From: Phanerochaete sordida
Lineage: Eukaryota; Basidiomycota; Agaricomycetes; Polyporales; Phanerochaetaceae
Length of the DNA: 64,000 bases
Reading direction: 5' to 3'
Assembly: GCA_019973155.2 (NCBI GenBank)
Contig: BPQB01000061.1
Coordinates: forward strand, 124,001 to 188,000
How positions within the stretch are numbered: the stretch's first letter is position 1; each line of letters begins with the position of its first letter. Shown here one piece after another: positions 11,446 through 22,302 of the stretch. Under the pieces are notes generated by a model. The model was not told the origin of the DNA, searched no databases, and saw nothing but the letters and a program-made list of their open reading frames with translations. The translations under genes were made by a program, and so were the position numbers.

Positions 11446-13101
11446 ATGGCGCTAACCAACTCCTTCATGGCCATGCGCATGACCGAGGACGCTTATGTCA
11501 CGTACAAGCAGAGTCTCGGCACCGCCCCTAGCACCCCTGCTGGCCGCAGACTCGCCCCGTCGACGATCAGGGTCACCGGCTACAACCAGGAGGCCAAGGA
11601 CACCATCGTCGCATGCAATGACGACGGCAGCGATTTTATTGAGACTGCTTGGGACCTCCATGACACTGTGGTATGAAGATGCTACAGGCTCATCTGCGCC
11701 CCGCTCACGAGAAGCTTCATTACCGAAGAAGCGGATCATGCAACGCATCAACGACAAGCTTCGCATCCCCCTCAACTTTTGGGTAAGACTTGCCCGTAGT
11801 TTTCACGTGGAAACAATGCTCATACCCATGCACAGTCGCTGGCTGGTCAGGGGCAAGTGCTTGACGAAGGCCAATTGGCTTCGTTGCACGAGATGTTCCG
11901 ACCAAGTACCTCTTCTGGTATCATCGGTAAGAGTTCGCGCTTTTTTGACTGCATATATGCTCATCTGTGTCGTTATATGCGCAGAACTCCAGCTTGTCAC
12001 CAATGAAGCTCTGGATGACTATGAGGAGGAACACTCTTCTGGACTGGAAAGATACGTTTGGCGACATCTCGAAGTCGGCCAGACAGACGCGACGGATCCC
12101 AAGGAGATCGTCAGGGCGACCTACAACCTTCCCGACCTTGTCGATGCTGCAGAATGGCAGGCGTATCTCGACCAGCGAAAGGCGGCTGAAGCCGCTCTGA
12201 ACGTGATGCTGCGACCGTATAACATCATTGAGATCGAATACCTTGTCAAGAAAATCAGAGGAGGCGTAGAAGACATCGTCAAGGAGTTCGACCTTGACGA
12301 GACAGAGCAGTTTGCAATAGCGGACTGCGTAGTCCCGCTCAAAATTGAGGTCGAGGACGATGGCGACTCTCCGGAGGTAAGAAGGCTCATGCTACGCGCT
12401 TTGGGTTTTGCTGAACACCGCTTTAGCCCCGTTCCGCCACCGTCTTCACGCGCATATATTCACCAACTCGTCCAGCAGCGGTCGACGTATGGCTCTCGTA
12501 CAACCACCGTTCGCGCTACGACTATGTCGAGTTCACCAGCTCGGTGCTGTTCCGCGTCGTGAACCCGCTCACGGACGGCGCGCTCCCGCCGACGTCGGAC
12601 CCCCTGGACCGCGATGGCCGCGTCGCACGCGGCTGGACACGCGCCTTCTCGCTGTCCTTCGACCCCTTCCCGCCCGGACGCAGCTGGTACATGCGCGTGC
12701 AGCGCAAATGGGAGCTATCGGCGGCGCACGCGACGCAGGTGCACGCGGCGCTCTTCGGGCAGCGCGGGCGGTTTGCGGGCGTGCACAAGGTCGACGCGCT
12801 GCGCCTGCTGCTCGCGGGCGTCGGGCTCCCGTTCGCGGTCGCGCGTGCCGAGGGCGACCGCGATGCGCAGAACCCCGGCGGGCACGGCATCACGTGGAAG
12901 GGCCTCGAGGAGGAGTGGGTCGGGGTGAACATACGGAAGGCGTGCGAGGTACCGCTCGCGCGCGACGCTTCCTGGGTGCCGCCGCCCGACGAGGAGCCGA
13001 GTGACGATGATATGGACGATGACGACGACGATGACGATGGCGATGAAGGCTCGAGCAATGATGGCGATAGCGCACCGCGTGGGGTGACTGTGCCCTTCTA
13101 G
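11446..13101 (+). CDS. uncharacterised protein, tandem paralogue 1
   Basis: Exons 11446-11670, 11729-11782, 11836-11926, 11985-12376 and 12427-13101 give 478 residues; splice phases are 0, 0, 1, 0. I recognise no domain. Notable segments are an N-terminal block (IRVTGYNQEAKDTIVACNDD), a conserved QRINDKLRIPLNF strip on its own 54-base exon, an acidic middle part and a C-terminal half with VLFRVVNPLTDGALPP and RWYARG-like aromatic motifs. The protein ends in a long Asp run (residues about 440-465). No signal peptide or membrane segment is seen. The neighbour at 13592 has the same exon layout and clear similarity along its length, so the pair arose by tandem duplication. It is likely cytosolic or nuclear; function unknown. 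Confidence 0.8.
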
Positions 13102-13591
13102 CAACCATCGGGATACCATTAGCCTCGGAAGCTACCAGCCGTGTCTGCCTGGACTATGGAACGCCGTCGTGTGTCCTGTAACTTTAATTATTTATCGGAC
13201 TCGACCATGGATAATTTTTTGACGACGTCGAGGCCAGGATGCAGCACACCGTCTTCATCATGATCGGCGCGCGTTACGTCAACGCCGACACTTACAGGGC
13301 TCAGGACGGGGTCAATGTCGGCCAAATGCAAGCTGTAAGTACGAGTCATCATAACACTAGTTGACCTTCTTGCGTCATGCATCGTGGACGAAGACCTTTT
13401 TCCCAGCGTATGCGTGAGGCTATATGCTGCGTTCTGGGCGTAACAACAGAAACCATGGGCCAAGGACCGAAGAGCGCGATGCATCGGCGGGCGGCCAACT
13501 CGCGTGGAGTCACAAGCGTGACCGAACGTGCTTCTCATTACGGTCGTGGTCCCCGCCTCTGATCCTTTCATCTCCAGTCTACTTACTGCCG
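13102..13591. other. spacer between the tandem paralogues
   Basis: 490 bases. A short stretch at about 13188-13340 is open on both strands with protein-like composition, including a plus-strand frame from the ATG at 13240 (MQHTVFIMIGARYVNAD) that ends at a GTAAGT donor-like site. I could not find a partner exon, so no gene is called. The right half is the promoter of paralogue 2. Confidence 0.45.
13509..13522. promoter_or_regulatory. palindrome GTCACN4GTGAC upstream of paralogue 2
   Basis: GTCACAAGCGTGAC, 70 bases before the ATG, at nearly the same distance as the copy upstream of paralogue 1. The four central bases differ while both arms are kept. Confidence 0.5.
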
Positions 13592-15234
13592 ATGGCCTCT
13601 CCCCCGACGTTCTCGTCCTTGCGATTGACCGAAGAGGCATGGGCCAAGTACAAGCAGAGCTTGAGTCGTGCCCTCGACCTGTCCTCTACCGGCGGTCGAC
13701 GCGAGCATCCGAAGGTCAGGGTCACTGGGTACAACATAGAAGCGCGAGACGCCATCGTCGCATCCAATGGCGACGGCAGCGACTTCATTGAAGCTCCTTG
13801 GAGCCCTATGGATAGCGTGGTACGTGATATTCGCCGCGCTGACCTGGTCTACTAGGACTCTGACTGACGTCTTGACGCTACAGAACTGGATCATGCAGCG
13901 CATCGGAGACAAGCTCCGCATACCTATCAACCTTTGGGTGAGTAGCGAACGTGCTCAAGAGCGAGCACGTCGTTGCTAAAATTTCTGTGGAGGTTCTTGC
14001 CGGCCAAGGGCATGTGCTCAGCACAGGCCTCATCGTAGGAGGTCACGACTTATTCAAAGGGAATCCAAGTACCATCGGTAAGTGCCTCTCTACAGATTTA
14101 TGGCTTCGAGTTAACTGCTATGCCCTGGTACGTCCCAGAGCTCGTATTGGTACCTATCAATTACGTGGAAGACTACGAAGATGAGAACCCGCTGCCAGAC
14201 CCCGAGCGATACGTCTGGCGGCACCTAGAACCTGGCACGACGGAGTCCACCGACCCCATGGAGAAAGCGAAGGCCGAATATCATCTCATCGATCCAGTCG
14301 ATGCCCCCGAGTGGGAGACATACTACGCTCAGCGCAAGGCCGCCGATGTCGCTTTGGGGAAAACGCTGGACGACATCGACGAGATTGAGACGGTCGTGGA
14401 ACAAATCAAGGAGTGCGTCCAGGATATCGTTGGGGAGTTTGAGTTGGAGGAGAACGAGCAGTTTGCGATCGCGGACTGCGTGTACCCTCGCAGCCTGGAT
14501 ATTGTAGACTCCGGCGATCTAGAAGTAAGTGTTTCGTACCGTCGTCGTATCCTCGTACTTACATCGAGTAGCCTCGCACTGCTACGATCTTAACGCGCAT
14601 CTACTCTCCGACACGCCCGGCGGCAGTCGACGTCTGGTTCCACTACCACCACCGCACGCGCTGGGAATCCGTCGAGTTCACGTGTTCGCTGCTCTTCCGC
14701 GTCGTGAACCCGCTCACGGAGGCTGCGCTCCCGCCTATTCCGGACCCAGTCGACAGCCGGGGGCGCGTCGCGCGCGGGTGGACGCGCATGTTCTGGATGG
14801 CGCTCGACGACTGCCCGCCGGGGCGCCGCTGGTACGCCAAGTCGCTGCGCGAGTGGGGCATGCGCGCGGCGCACGTGAACCGCGTGCACGCGGCGCTCTT
14901 CGGCGGGGGGCGCGCCGCGGCCGCGGTCGACAAGGTCGACGCGGTGCGCCTGCTGCTCGCGAGCGTCGGCATCGCGTTCTACGTCGCGCGCGAGGACGGC
15001 GAGGACGACGAGCAGAACATCGACCGCGACAAGAGCATCACGTGGGAGTGCTTCGAGGACAAGTGGATCGGGCTCAACATCCGCGAGGCGTGTGGGGTGC
15101 CGCTGGATGACGACGCGGACTGGGAGCCGCCTGCCGACGAGAACCCGTATGAGGATGAAGAGGATGACGAGTACGGAGACTCGGAGGACGAAGGGCGGTA
15201 TGGTGGAGGCCGGGACGACTGCAGACCCCAGTAA
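13592..15234 (+). CDS. uncharacterised protein, tandem paralogue 2
   Basis: Exons 13592-13819, 13884-13937, 13993-14077, 14139-14524 and 14572-15234 give 471 residues. Intron phases and the 54-base second exon (NWIMQRIGDKLRIPINLW) match paralogue 1. Shared blocks include VRVTGYNIEARDAIVASN, the EQFAIADCV segment, ATILTRIYSPTRPAAVDVW and LFRVVNPLTEAALPP. The third exon is the least conserved part. The acidic tail is shorter and mixed with Glu and Tyr instead of the Asp run. No catalytic motif is evident. Conservation of the C-terminal half against a diverged N-terminal segment suggests both copies are still under selection; this is inference. Confidence 0.8.
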
Positions 15235-15534
15235 GGTGATACGGCGACATCAATTGTGAACTGTATTTTACCCCTATATCGTGAATATCTCTGATACCTT
15301 CCGAAATATATCTTGCTCGTTCCACCGTGTTTTTCTTTGTCTCTGCTATCATGCAGCGCGATTCCTCCGTTCTCGTCTTGTAAAGTGATACGATATAGCG
15401 GCAAGATGGTGAGGCAGGGCAAACAAGTGATAAAATATCCAGGATAGATTGGCGAATCAAATAAACATACATCTAGTATACAATGGGTATCTGTGCGCCG
15501 TGGAATTGCTGATCTACGAGTGGCTCAATGCGTC
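15235..15534. other. intergenic between convergent genes
   Basis: 300 AT-richer bases between the stop codons of paralogue 2 and the nuclease gene. They are probably the two 3' untranslated regions; nothing else is seen. Confidence 0.6.
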
Positions 15535-17815
15535 CTAGATTCCCAGGTCAGTCAAGGAGCTGGCAAACCAGACGTAGAACTCACCACGCGGCGTATCGCA
15601 AACACGCACACGCGCCACCGTCGGGTCGTGATCGCTCGCACGCTCGCGCACCGAGGCAGCCCACGTGTTGACGTGGACGTGCTCGACATCCGCGCCCCGG
15701 CGCGCGACGGCGTCCGACACGAAGAGCTGGTCGATCTCCTGCATGTGCTGCTCGTACACGTAGGTGTAACGTTCGGTGGGCGCGACGTCGGCGACGTCGT
15801 TGATATCGTAGAGCGTGCGGTCGAAGGCTTTGAATATCGAGCGCGCCTGCACGAACTCGTTCATGTCGCCGCCGACGATGACGCTTGCGTTGCCGTCGAG
15901 GGCGAGGATCGAGTCAACGAAGTTCTGGCATAAATGTCAGCTGACCGCCGCGGACAGTGCGGTGCAAAAACGCGTACCGCCGTGACGTTCACCTGCAGCG
16001 CGCGACGCTCGCTGTGGCCGTTGACGGGAGGACGCGCGTCGCCGTGGGTGGATGACGAGTCGCGCTTCGAGCTGAAATGAACGTTGACGGTGTAGAAATA
16101 CTGCTCGGAAGTCGTTTGCCAGGCAGCTGCAAGGGGCTTGCGGGTCTCCTCCCACGCGATGCTCGAAGGCTCGATACGGCCCGGATTCAGACTGGCCAAG
16201 ACATCATAATGAGAGATAATTCGGGCAGAGACGAAGGCTTACCTCAAAGACAGACGGCCCTCAGAATTTTTGACCACTTCTGTCGCCTCCGTTGCTTTGC
16301 CGATATGCGATCCAGGGACGAGCGAAACCTTCTCAGGACGCCATCTGTGCAGAAGTTCAGCTTACCGCCAGCGGCGACTGGGCAGGGCATTGGCAGCTCA
16401 CAGATAGGCCACGCGAATATTACTGCCCGGCTTGCCGCCGTCCATGTTGTTCTCCGGCGGAATGTTGATAAACTCGTAATGAACACCTCCGCTAGCCTGC
16501 GCGATAGCCTTAGTGAGCGCGGCCAAGGTCTTGTTCGCGCTGACAACACCATTGTCAGCTGCACCAGAATCATCGGAGATTTCCTGGACGAAAACGATGT
16601 CGGGAGTGTGCAGGTAATTAGCAATGTGATCTGCAATCTTGGGGATGTGGTGGGAGCGAGGAGACATGTTCTCAACCTGCAGTAAACGTTCAACAATGAG
16701 ACCAGAATTACAAGACTATCTAAAGAACTCACGTTATAGTCGCCAATGGTCAGCTCGCATGGGTCGTCGTTTAAGTGTAGCGATGCTGGGCGAGGTTCAG
16801 TCTCTGGAGCTGAAACGATCTCCGGGGCAGTCAGAGGTAATATCGAGTAGAACCCGAACTAGGGCACCATTCCTCGTGAATAACAACACGCGTGCTCTAG
16901 CTGCACATAACACACCTGGTATGCGAGGACTCCAGTAATGCTCGTCAAGTTCATGCCAACTGTAGTTCGCGGGTTCCTTGTGCCGTCGATAGGCTTCCCA
17001 ATAAGAATAGCCTCAGAGTGCGCGACAGGTTTGCCATCGGGACCTGCAATACGTGCTTAGTGTCGCAGAAAATGAACTGCACAGACATTGACTTGCCGAA
17101 CATAAGACTGACACCGCCGCGCCCGTTCTTCCCAAGCACCGGCCACCCGCCGTGCGCCCAGAACGAGCCAAACATGTCCGGGAAGTTGACTGCCGTGGGG
17201 CTCTCGATAGTGACAAGCTGGCCCTCGAGGGACTCCCAGAAGTCGAGTCCGTACTTCTCGGGCTCGAGTGTGCGGTTATGCGCCTCGAGCAGCGTGACAT
17301 TGTTCGGCACGGACAGCCATCCATCTGCGCCGGTGTCGAAGGCAGAGAGGGGTGCGATAGGAGGGACACGGTCCTTGCCCAAGACGACGGGCTTGACGGT
17401 GTGCCCAGACGAGTGAACGTGGATCCGCGTCGGACGCTCGATCTCAGTGAGGAGGAGGTCGTTTGGTCTGTAGGCTGCTCTGTACTCTGCGACGCGGCCT
17501 GAGACAGAGATGAGGTCGCCAGGGTTCACGGAGCGGCCAAGGTTCACGCCGTACACGCGGAGGCCGTTGGAGACCCTGGGGTCGTCGGACGGTTCGCCCA
17601 CGATCCACAGGCCATACCTGTCCTGAATGAGAGCTGAGTGTTGGGCAGGATATCAGGCGCGAGCAACACACCTTGGCCACCACCACTCCTCTGACATCGT
17701 CCACGAGCTGACCGGCCAGTGGCGACTGGTACGCGGAACCTTGGATGTCTGTGATGCTGACAGCGCATGCAGCTGCTGCGCATAGCGAAGCTACTAACGG
17801 GACACCCAGACGCAT
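15535..17815 (-). CDS. secreted endonuclease/exonuclease/phosphatase-family nuclease
   Basis: Eight exons (17815-17672, 17622-17115, 17043-16916, 16858-16733, 16676-16402, 16344-16243, 16191-15978 and 15924-15535) give 628 residues. The N-terminus MRLGVPLVASLCAAAACAVS is a signal peptide, so the protein is secreted. Next comes an OB-fold-like region (QLVDDVRGVVVAK to VSGRVAEY) common in large extracellular nucleases. The C-terminal half is the EEP fold with its metal and catalytic residues: GDYNVENMSP, FVQEISDD, VGGDMNEF and ASDHDPTVARV. It probably degrades extracellular DNA or RNA for nutrition. The second intron (17044-17114, 71 bases) is the least certain join: only a GTGTCA donor keeps the frame. 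It is divergent from the FHA/G-patch gene. Confidence 0.88.
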
Positions 17816-17999
17816 ATCTGAGGTTCAGGGGTGGTGGTGGTCAAGAAACAAGGATGCACTGTAGCCCTTGCGACGACGTCGCGGGACAAAGAGCCCAGCG
17901 CGAGGCGTCCTGAATTGACATGCGGGGCGCGCGCAGGCGCCAAGGCGCGGGCGTGTCGGGCGCCTACGTCATAATCCTCCTTTCCTCGGGACCACGACC
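17816..17999. promoter_or_regulatory. shared divergent promoter
   Basis: 184 bases between the nuclease start and the FHA/G-patch start. No TATA box is evident. The regulatory role is inferred from the head-to-head arrangement. Confidence 0.5.
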
Positions 18000-19290
18000 A
18001 TGGAAGACGGCGAGATCCACGAAGACGCCTCGGGCGCGACGTACAGTCCCGCGCTCGAGTGGCAAGGCGACGCCCACACAGACGACGCTGCATGGGCCCT
18101 CCCAGCGGCTGGGCCGTCGTCAGCAGCATATGCGCCCTCAGGGAACACCAGTCAGGATTACCTTGTTCGTGCCGGCCATTCTGTGCATCTCCGCTGACTC
18201 TCACTTCTTTGCTCGGCGGCGTGCAGCAGGCCGGCCCTCGCTGCGGCTCCTGCGCGTGCTGCCGGCCGCGCCCGACGCGCTGAAGGCCGCGCACACGATC
18301 CTCGCGCGGGCGCGCACGCTCGCGATCGTCGACGGGTACAGCCAGGTGCAGGTCGGGCGCGACGAGGCACCGCCCGGCACGGACGTCCCGCGCATCCGCC
18401 TCAAGGAGATGGAGGTCTCGAAGCTGCACGCGACGGTGTACTACGACGAGGAGAAGTGCCAGTGGGCCGTCGTCGACATGGGCTCGAAGCACGGCACGTA
18501 CATACGTGGCGGGGGCGCCGCCGCGAGCACGTCTGGCACGCCCGATGCGCGTGGTCAGCGCCTCTCCGGACCACGCGTGTCCAGCATGCCCCGCGTGCTC
18601 AGACACCTGGACGAACTTTCGTTCGGGAGCACGACGTTTGTCGCACACATCCACGAAGACAGTCTGCCGTGCGAGGCCTGCGCGTCCAAAGGCAGCGACG
18701 AGATCCCGCTGTTCAACGTGCCAAAGGCGGCGAAAGAACAGGAGCTCACAAAGAAGCGAAAGCGCGACGCCTTGGAACCTCTCATGCCGCCGAGCGGAAA
18801 TGCAAAGACGTCGCTGAACATGCTCAAGAAGACGATGCTATCGCGGCACAGTGCGCTCTCCACGCTTGGCTTAGATCGTCAAGCGTACACGGATCGCAGC
18901 GCGCGTCGACGCGCCATCCACCCCTCCACGCCCGATGTGCCTGGCGTGCCTTCGAAACCAACTACATCATCTCTGCCTTCTTCTCGGCCCGCGTCACCTG
19001 CGCCGGAGCCTGTCTCGGCTCCACCCGCGCCGCTATCTAGCACGAACATCGGTCACCGATTGTTAATGAAGCAAGGGTGGACGCCAGGCACGACGCTGGG
19101 GCAGGATTCGGCAGACGCAGAAGGCGGCAGTACTGCGCTCGCAGAACCGATCCAGGTTAATGCGCGGACGGCGAGGACGGGGCTGGGAGTGCCCGAGCGC
19201 GCGTCGCCTCAGTTGCAGTCGCAGGCGGCGCCGTCGTGGAAGGAAGAGGGCAAGCGGCGGAGATGGGCGGACGTGCAGCCTGGGTCGTAG
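18000..19290 (+). CDS. FHA and G-patch domain protein (AGGF1-like)
   Basis: Exons 18000-18150 and 18227-19290 give 404 residues; a CAG three bases further on (exon from 18230) is an equally good acceptor and would shorten the protein by one residue. Residues about 50-170 are a FHA domain (phosphothreonine binding) with ISKLHA-like EVSKLHATVYYDEE and DMGSKHGTYI. A basic linker follows, then a G-patch at about 345-390 (GHRLLMKQGWTPGTTLG ... RTGLGV), a module that usually stimulates DEAH helicases. The order FHA then G-patch matches animal AGGF1, an RNA-processing-linked protein. A nuclear role in RNA metabolism is inferred. The short acidic N-terminus precedes the intron. Confidence 0.86.
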
Positions 19291-20361
19291 TGAGTGTATT
19301 GGGTTCGTTTTCCGGCAGCCGCTGACTATCGCTCCTAGGGAGGGGCCCTCGAAACCTTAATTCGCAGAGTGTCAGCGACGGGGCCCATAGGAACGTCTTC
19401 CGTCTGGGAGGGGCAATGTCTAGAGTCATAGGCGTAGTGCAATAAATTTCGGCGTCGCTCGCCATGGTAGACATCCAGAAATCCCTGCCCATGTCCGGGA
19501 CACGACTGGCCTTGTCGTTCCGACAGCTCTGTTGCGAGATTTCGGATCCCTCCTCCCTTTTCTGCCAGGTTTCACACGGACGTCCTTGTATCATTTATCA
19601 TCCGATAACGTCGTTGCATCTGAGCAATCCGGCGGCGTCGTCGGAGAGGGTGCCTGCGCTATTGTTTTCTCGTCGCGACCTTGTTCGATTTCGCTGGGGC
19701 TTACGGTGGGGCTGGGCGGGAACACGAGGTGTTGGGAATGCAGCGCTGTCGCGACGCGTCACGGTGCGGCGGGGGAAGCGCGGTGTGCGGATCCGAACCG
19801 GAGGCTGGTCCATTCCTTGCGTCGAATACGAAAGCGTCAATCATGCTGCGGCATTTGAGGACGGTTCGATTTTCCCGCACCGTGGGGTGTGCACGTGCCG
19901 CGCGGGCGGGATGTTCGACTCTGTCGAGTGCTGAGCTGCGCCGTCGCCGTGCTAAACGGCGAGCGTCGAGGCTGAGAACGTCGAGGATTTGCATCCGGGC
20001 GCCGGGCGTCGACAGCGTGGGCAGGGGTGATTGACGCCACGCGAGGCTGACGCGAAGGGCGGGCTCGCGGGGCGCGTCGTTTGGTCGTGTTTGGGGCTCA
20101 CGTGGAGGCTGGGAACTCTGGTTGGCCAAGTTGGACTTTGAACCAGCCCCGTCTCTCTGCGGCTGCCCTCAACGTCCTTGCCAGCCTTGAGCCTGTAAAA
20201 CACCTTCTCTCCTTCTCTCCTCAGCGTCGGCAACCTCACCCTCCACCCTCCGGCCCTCCCGCGACGTTTTCCTTCTTTCCCTCTTCCGCCACCGTTCAAC
20301 TTCTACTTCGCCCACCGACGACACAGACGACTTCATTTTGTTCAAGTAGATATCTTGCAAC
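19291..20361. other. upstream region of the cyclin gene
   Basis: 1.07 kb without a supported gene. Overlapping open frames run on both strands but show no family. A pyrimidine-rich tract (about 20205-20340) lies just before the cyclin start and fits a 5' untranslated region. One ACGCGT (MCB-like) hexamer sits at 19754-19759. Confidence 0.5.
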
Positions 20362-22302
20362 ATGAACACGACCTCACACAGCAGCAACAGAGTACGTCCT
20401 CCCTTTTCATCTCTCCCCCGCTCTCTTGCCACGTCCGCGAACGCCGAGCCTGACATCGGCCAACAGCTCTCCCTGCGAAACCGAACCGGCCCCATCCGCA
20501 CCAAGATGGGTGACGAGAACGCAACTAGCCGCCATGCGCGCAAAGCCAGCGGCACCACCGGCATCGTCGGTGTCTCACATTCGTTATCGAACGTCGTCGC
20601 CCTCAAGAACGGCATTCAACGTTCAGCGCTTGGCGAGGTCACGAAGACCGCGGTCAACCTCAAGGTGGGTTTCCCCCCTCGCATTCTGCAGCGCTATTCT
20701 ACAGCATAGTGTGTGGTGAGTGTGGCGACGTGATGCTGACGCTGCCGGCGTGTCCAGGAGACCGTCGCGAAACTCACTGGCAATGGCAAGGACAAGGACA
20801 CCACCGAGGTCGGCACCAAGCGCAGCCGCTCCTCATCCCTCGCAGCCCTCGCAGGTGCCCAGCGTGTCCCACTGGGACCAAGTAAGGCTCCTGCAGCACA
20901 AGCGGCGCCCGCCGCTGCAGTTCAACCGCGCGCCACAATCGCCCTCCGCACCGTGCGCGCTACCGCACCCCTCCGTCCGACCCAAAAGATTGTCGTACAC
21001 CAGGATCCTGTGATCGTCCACGAAGATGTCGAGGAGGTCGCCGACGAAATGGAGATCGAGAATGTCAAGATCGCCGAGCCGATCGTCATCGACTCCGAGC
21101 CCGAGCAGAGCTCCAAGGAGGTCGAGGACATGGTCCAGCTCTCCGATGACGAGGACGAGTTCGCCGAGTACGAGACGCAGGAATTCGCTGCGCCGCGTGC
21201 GCCGCGCATGTGGCCAGAGCTTGGTACGGCCCGTAAGCAACGCTACGAGGCCGAGATCCAACAAATCCGCGAAACCTTCAGAGACGAGATTGACCCCGAA
21301 GACACCACGATGGTGTCTGAGTACTCGGACGAGATCTTCGAATACATGCAGGAGCTCGAGGTTCGTTTGTTGCCACGCTTTGCGGCTTTTGATCGCTGAT
21401 ATCGTTGCAGGAGGACTGCATGCCGAATGCAGACTACATGGACGGCCAGAGCGAGCTCAGCTGGTCGACGCGTCAAACGCTTGTAGATTGGCTACTGCAA
21501 GTACACTTACGCTATCACATGCTCCCCGAGACGCTGTGGATAGCGGTCAACATCGTCGACCGCTTCCTGACGAAGCGCATCGTCTCCCTCCTCAAGCTGC
21601 AGCTCGTCGGCGTCACGGCGATGTTCATTGCGGCCAAGTACGAGGAGATCATGGCGCCGTCCGTCGACGAGTTCGTCTTCATGACCGAGAAGGGCTACAC
21701 CAAGGAGGAGATCCTCAAGGGCGAGCGCATCGTGCTGCAGTCGCTCGAGTTCAAGATCAGCCAGTACTGCTCACCGTACAGCTGGATGCGCAAGATCTCC
21801 AAGGCGGACGACTACGACCTCCAGACGCGGACACTGAGCAAGTTCCTGACCGAGGTGACGCTGCTCGACTACCGTTTCCTGCGGGTGAAGCCCAGCATGG
21901 TCGCGGCGATTGGGATGTACACGGCGCGGAAGATGCTGGGAGGCGACTGGGTGAGTGCTGGCTCCTTTATGGCCCCTCTCGCGGCACTGTAACGACGGCG
22001 CGTGGGAGACTCTCACGCGCCTCGCTTTTGTCTCGTTTTGTCCGCACGTCGCACATGACTGACGCCGATTGTCTTGCCAGAACGAGCGGTTCGTGTTCTA
22101 CTCGGGGTTCACCGAGGAGCACCTGCGCCCCGGACACGCGATGCTCATCCAGAAGCTGTGCGAGATGGACTTCAGCAAGCAGTACGTCTGCCGCAAGTAC
22201 GCGAACAAGAAGTTCCTGAAGGCGTCGATCTACGCGATCGACTGGGCGCGCACGTACTTTGACGACGAGGGCCGCATGGACGGCATGGTCCTGCAGGAGT
22301 AG
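20362..22302 (+). CDS. B-type mitotic cyclin
   Basis: Regulatory subunit of the cyclin-dependent kinase that drives entry into mitosis. Exons 20362-20391, 20467-20664, 20758-21360, 21411-21950 and 22081-22302 give 530 residues. The N-terminal region carries a destruction-box-like RSALGEVTK for APC/C-mediated proteolysis. An acidic region precedes the two cyclin folds; the first contains SWSTRQTLVDWLLQVH and a MFIAAKYEEI core, the second the ARKMLGGDW and FSKQYVCRKYANKKFLKAS parts. The last intron is 130 bases, longer than its neighbours. It is homologous to yeast Clb/Cdc13 cyclins; which one cannot be told here. Confidence 0.94.

Noticed and set aside
19754..19759. ACGCGT hexamer as a cell-cycle box for the cyclin gene
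   Set aside because: It lies about 600 bases from the ATG and the hexamer occurs elsewhere in this GC-rich window, so one copy carries little weight.
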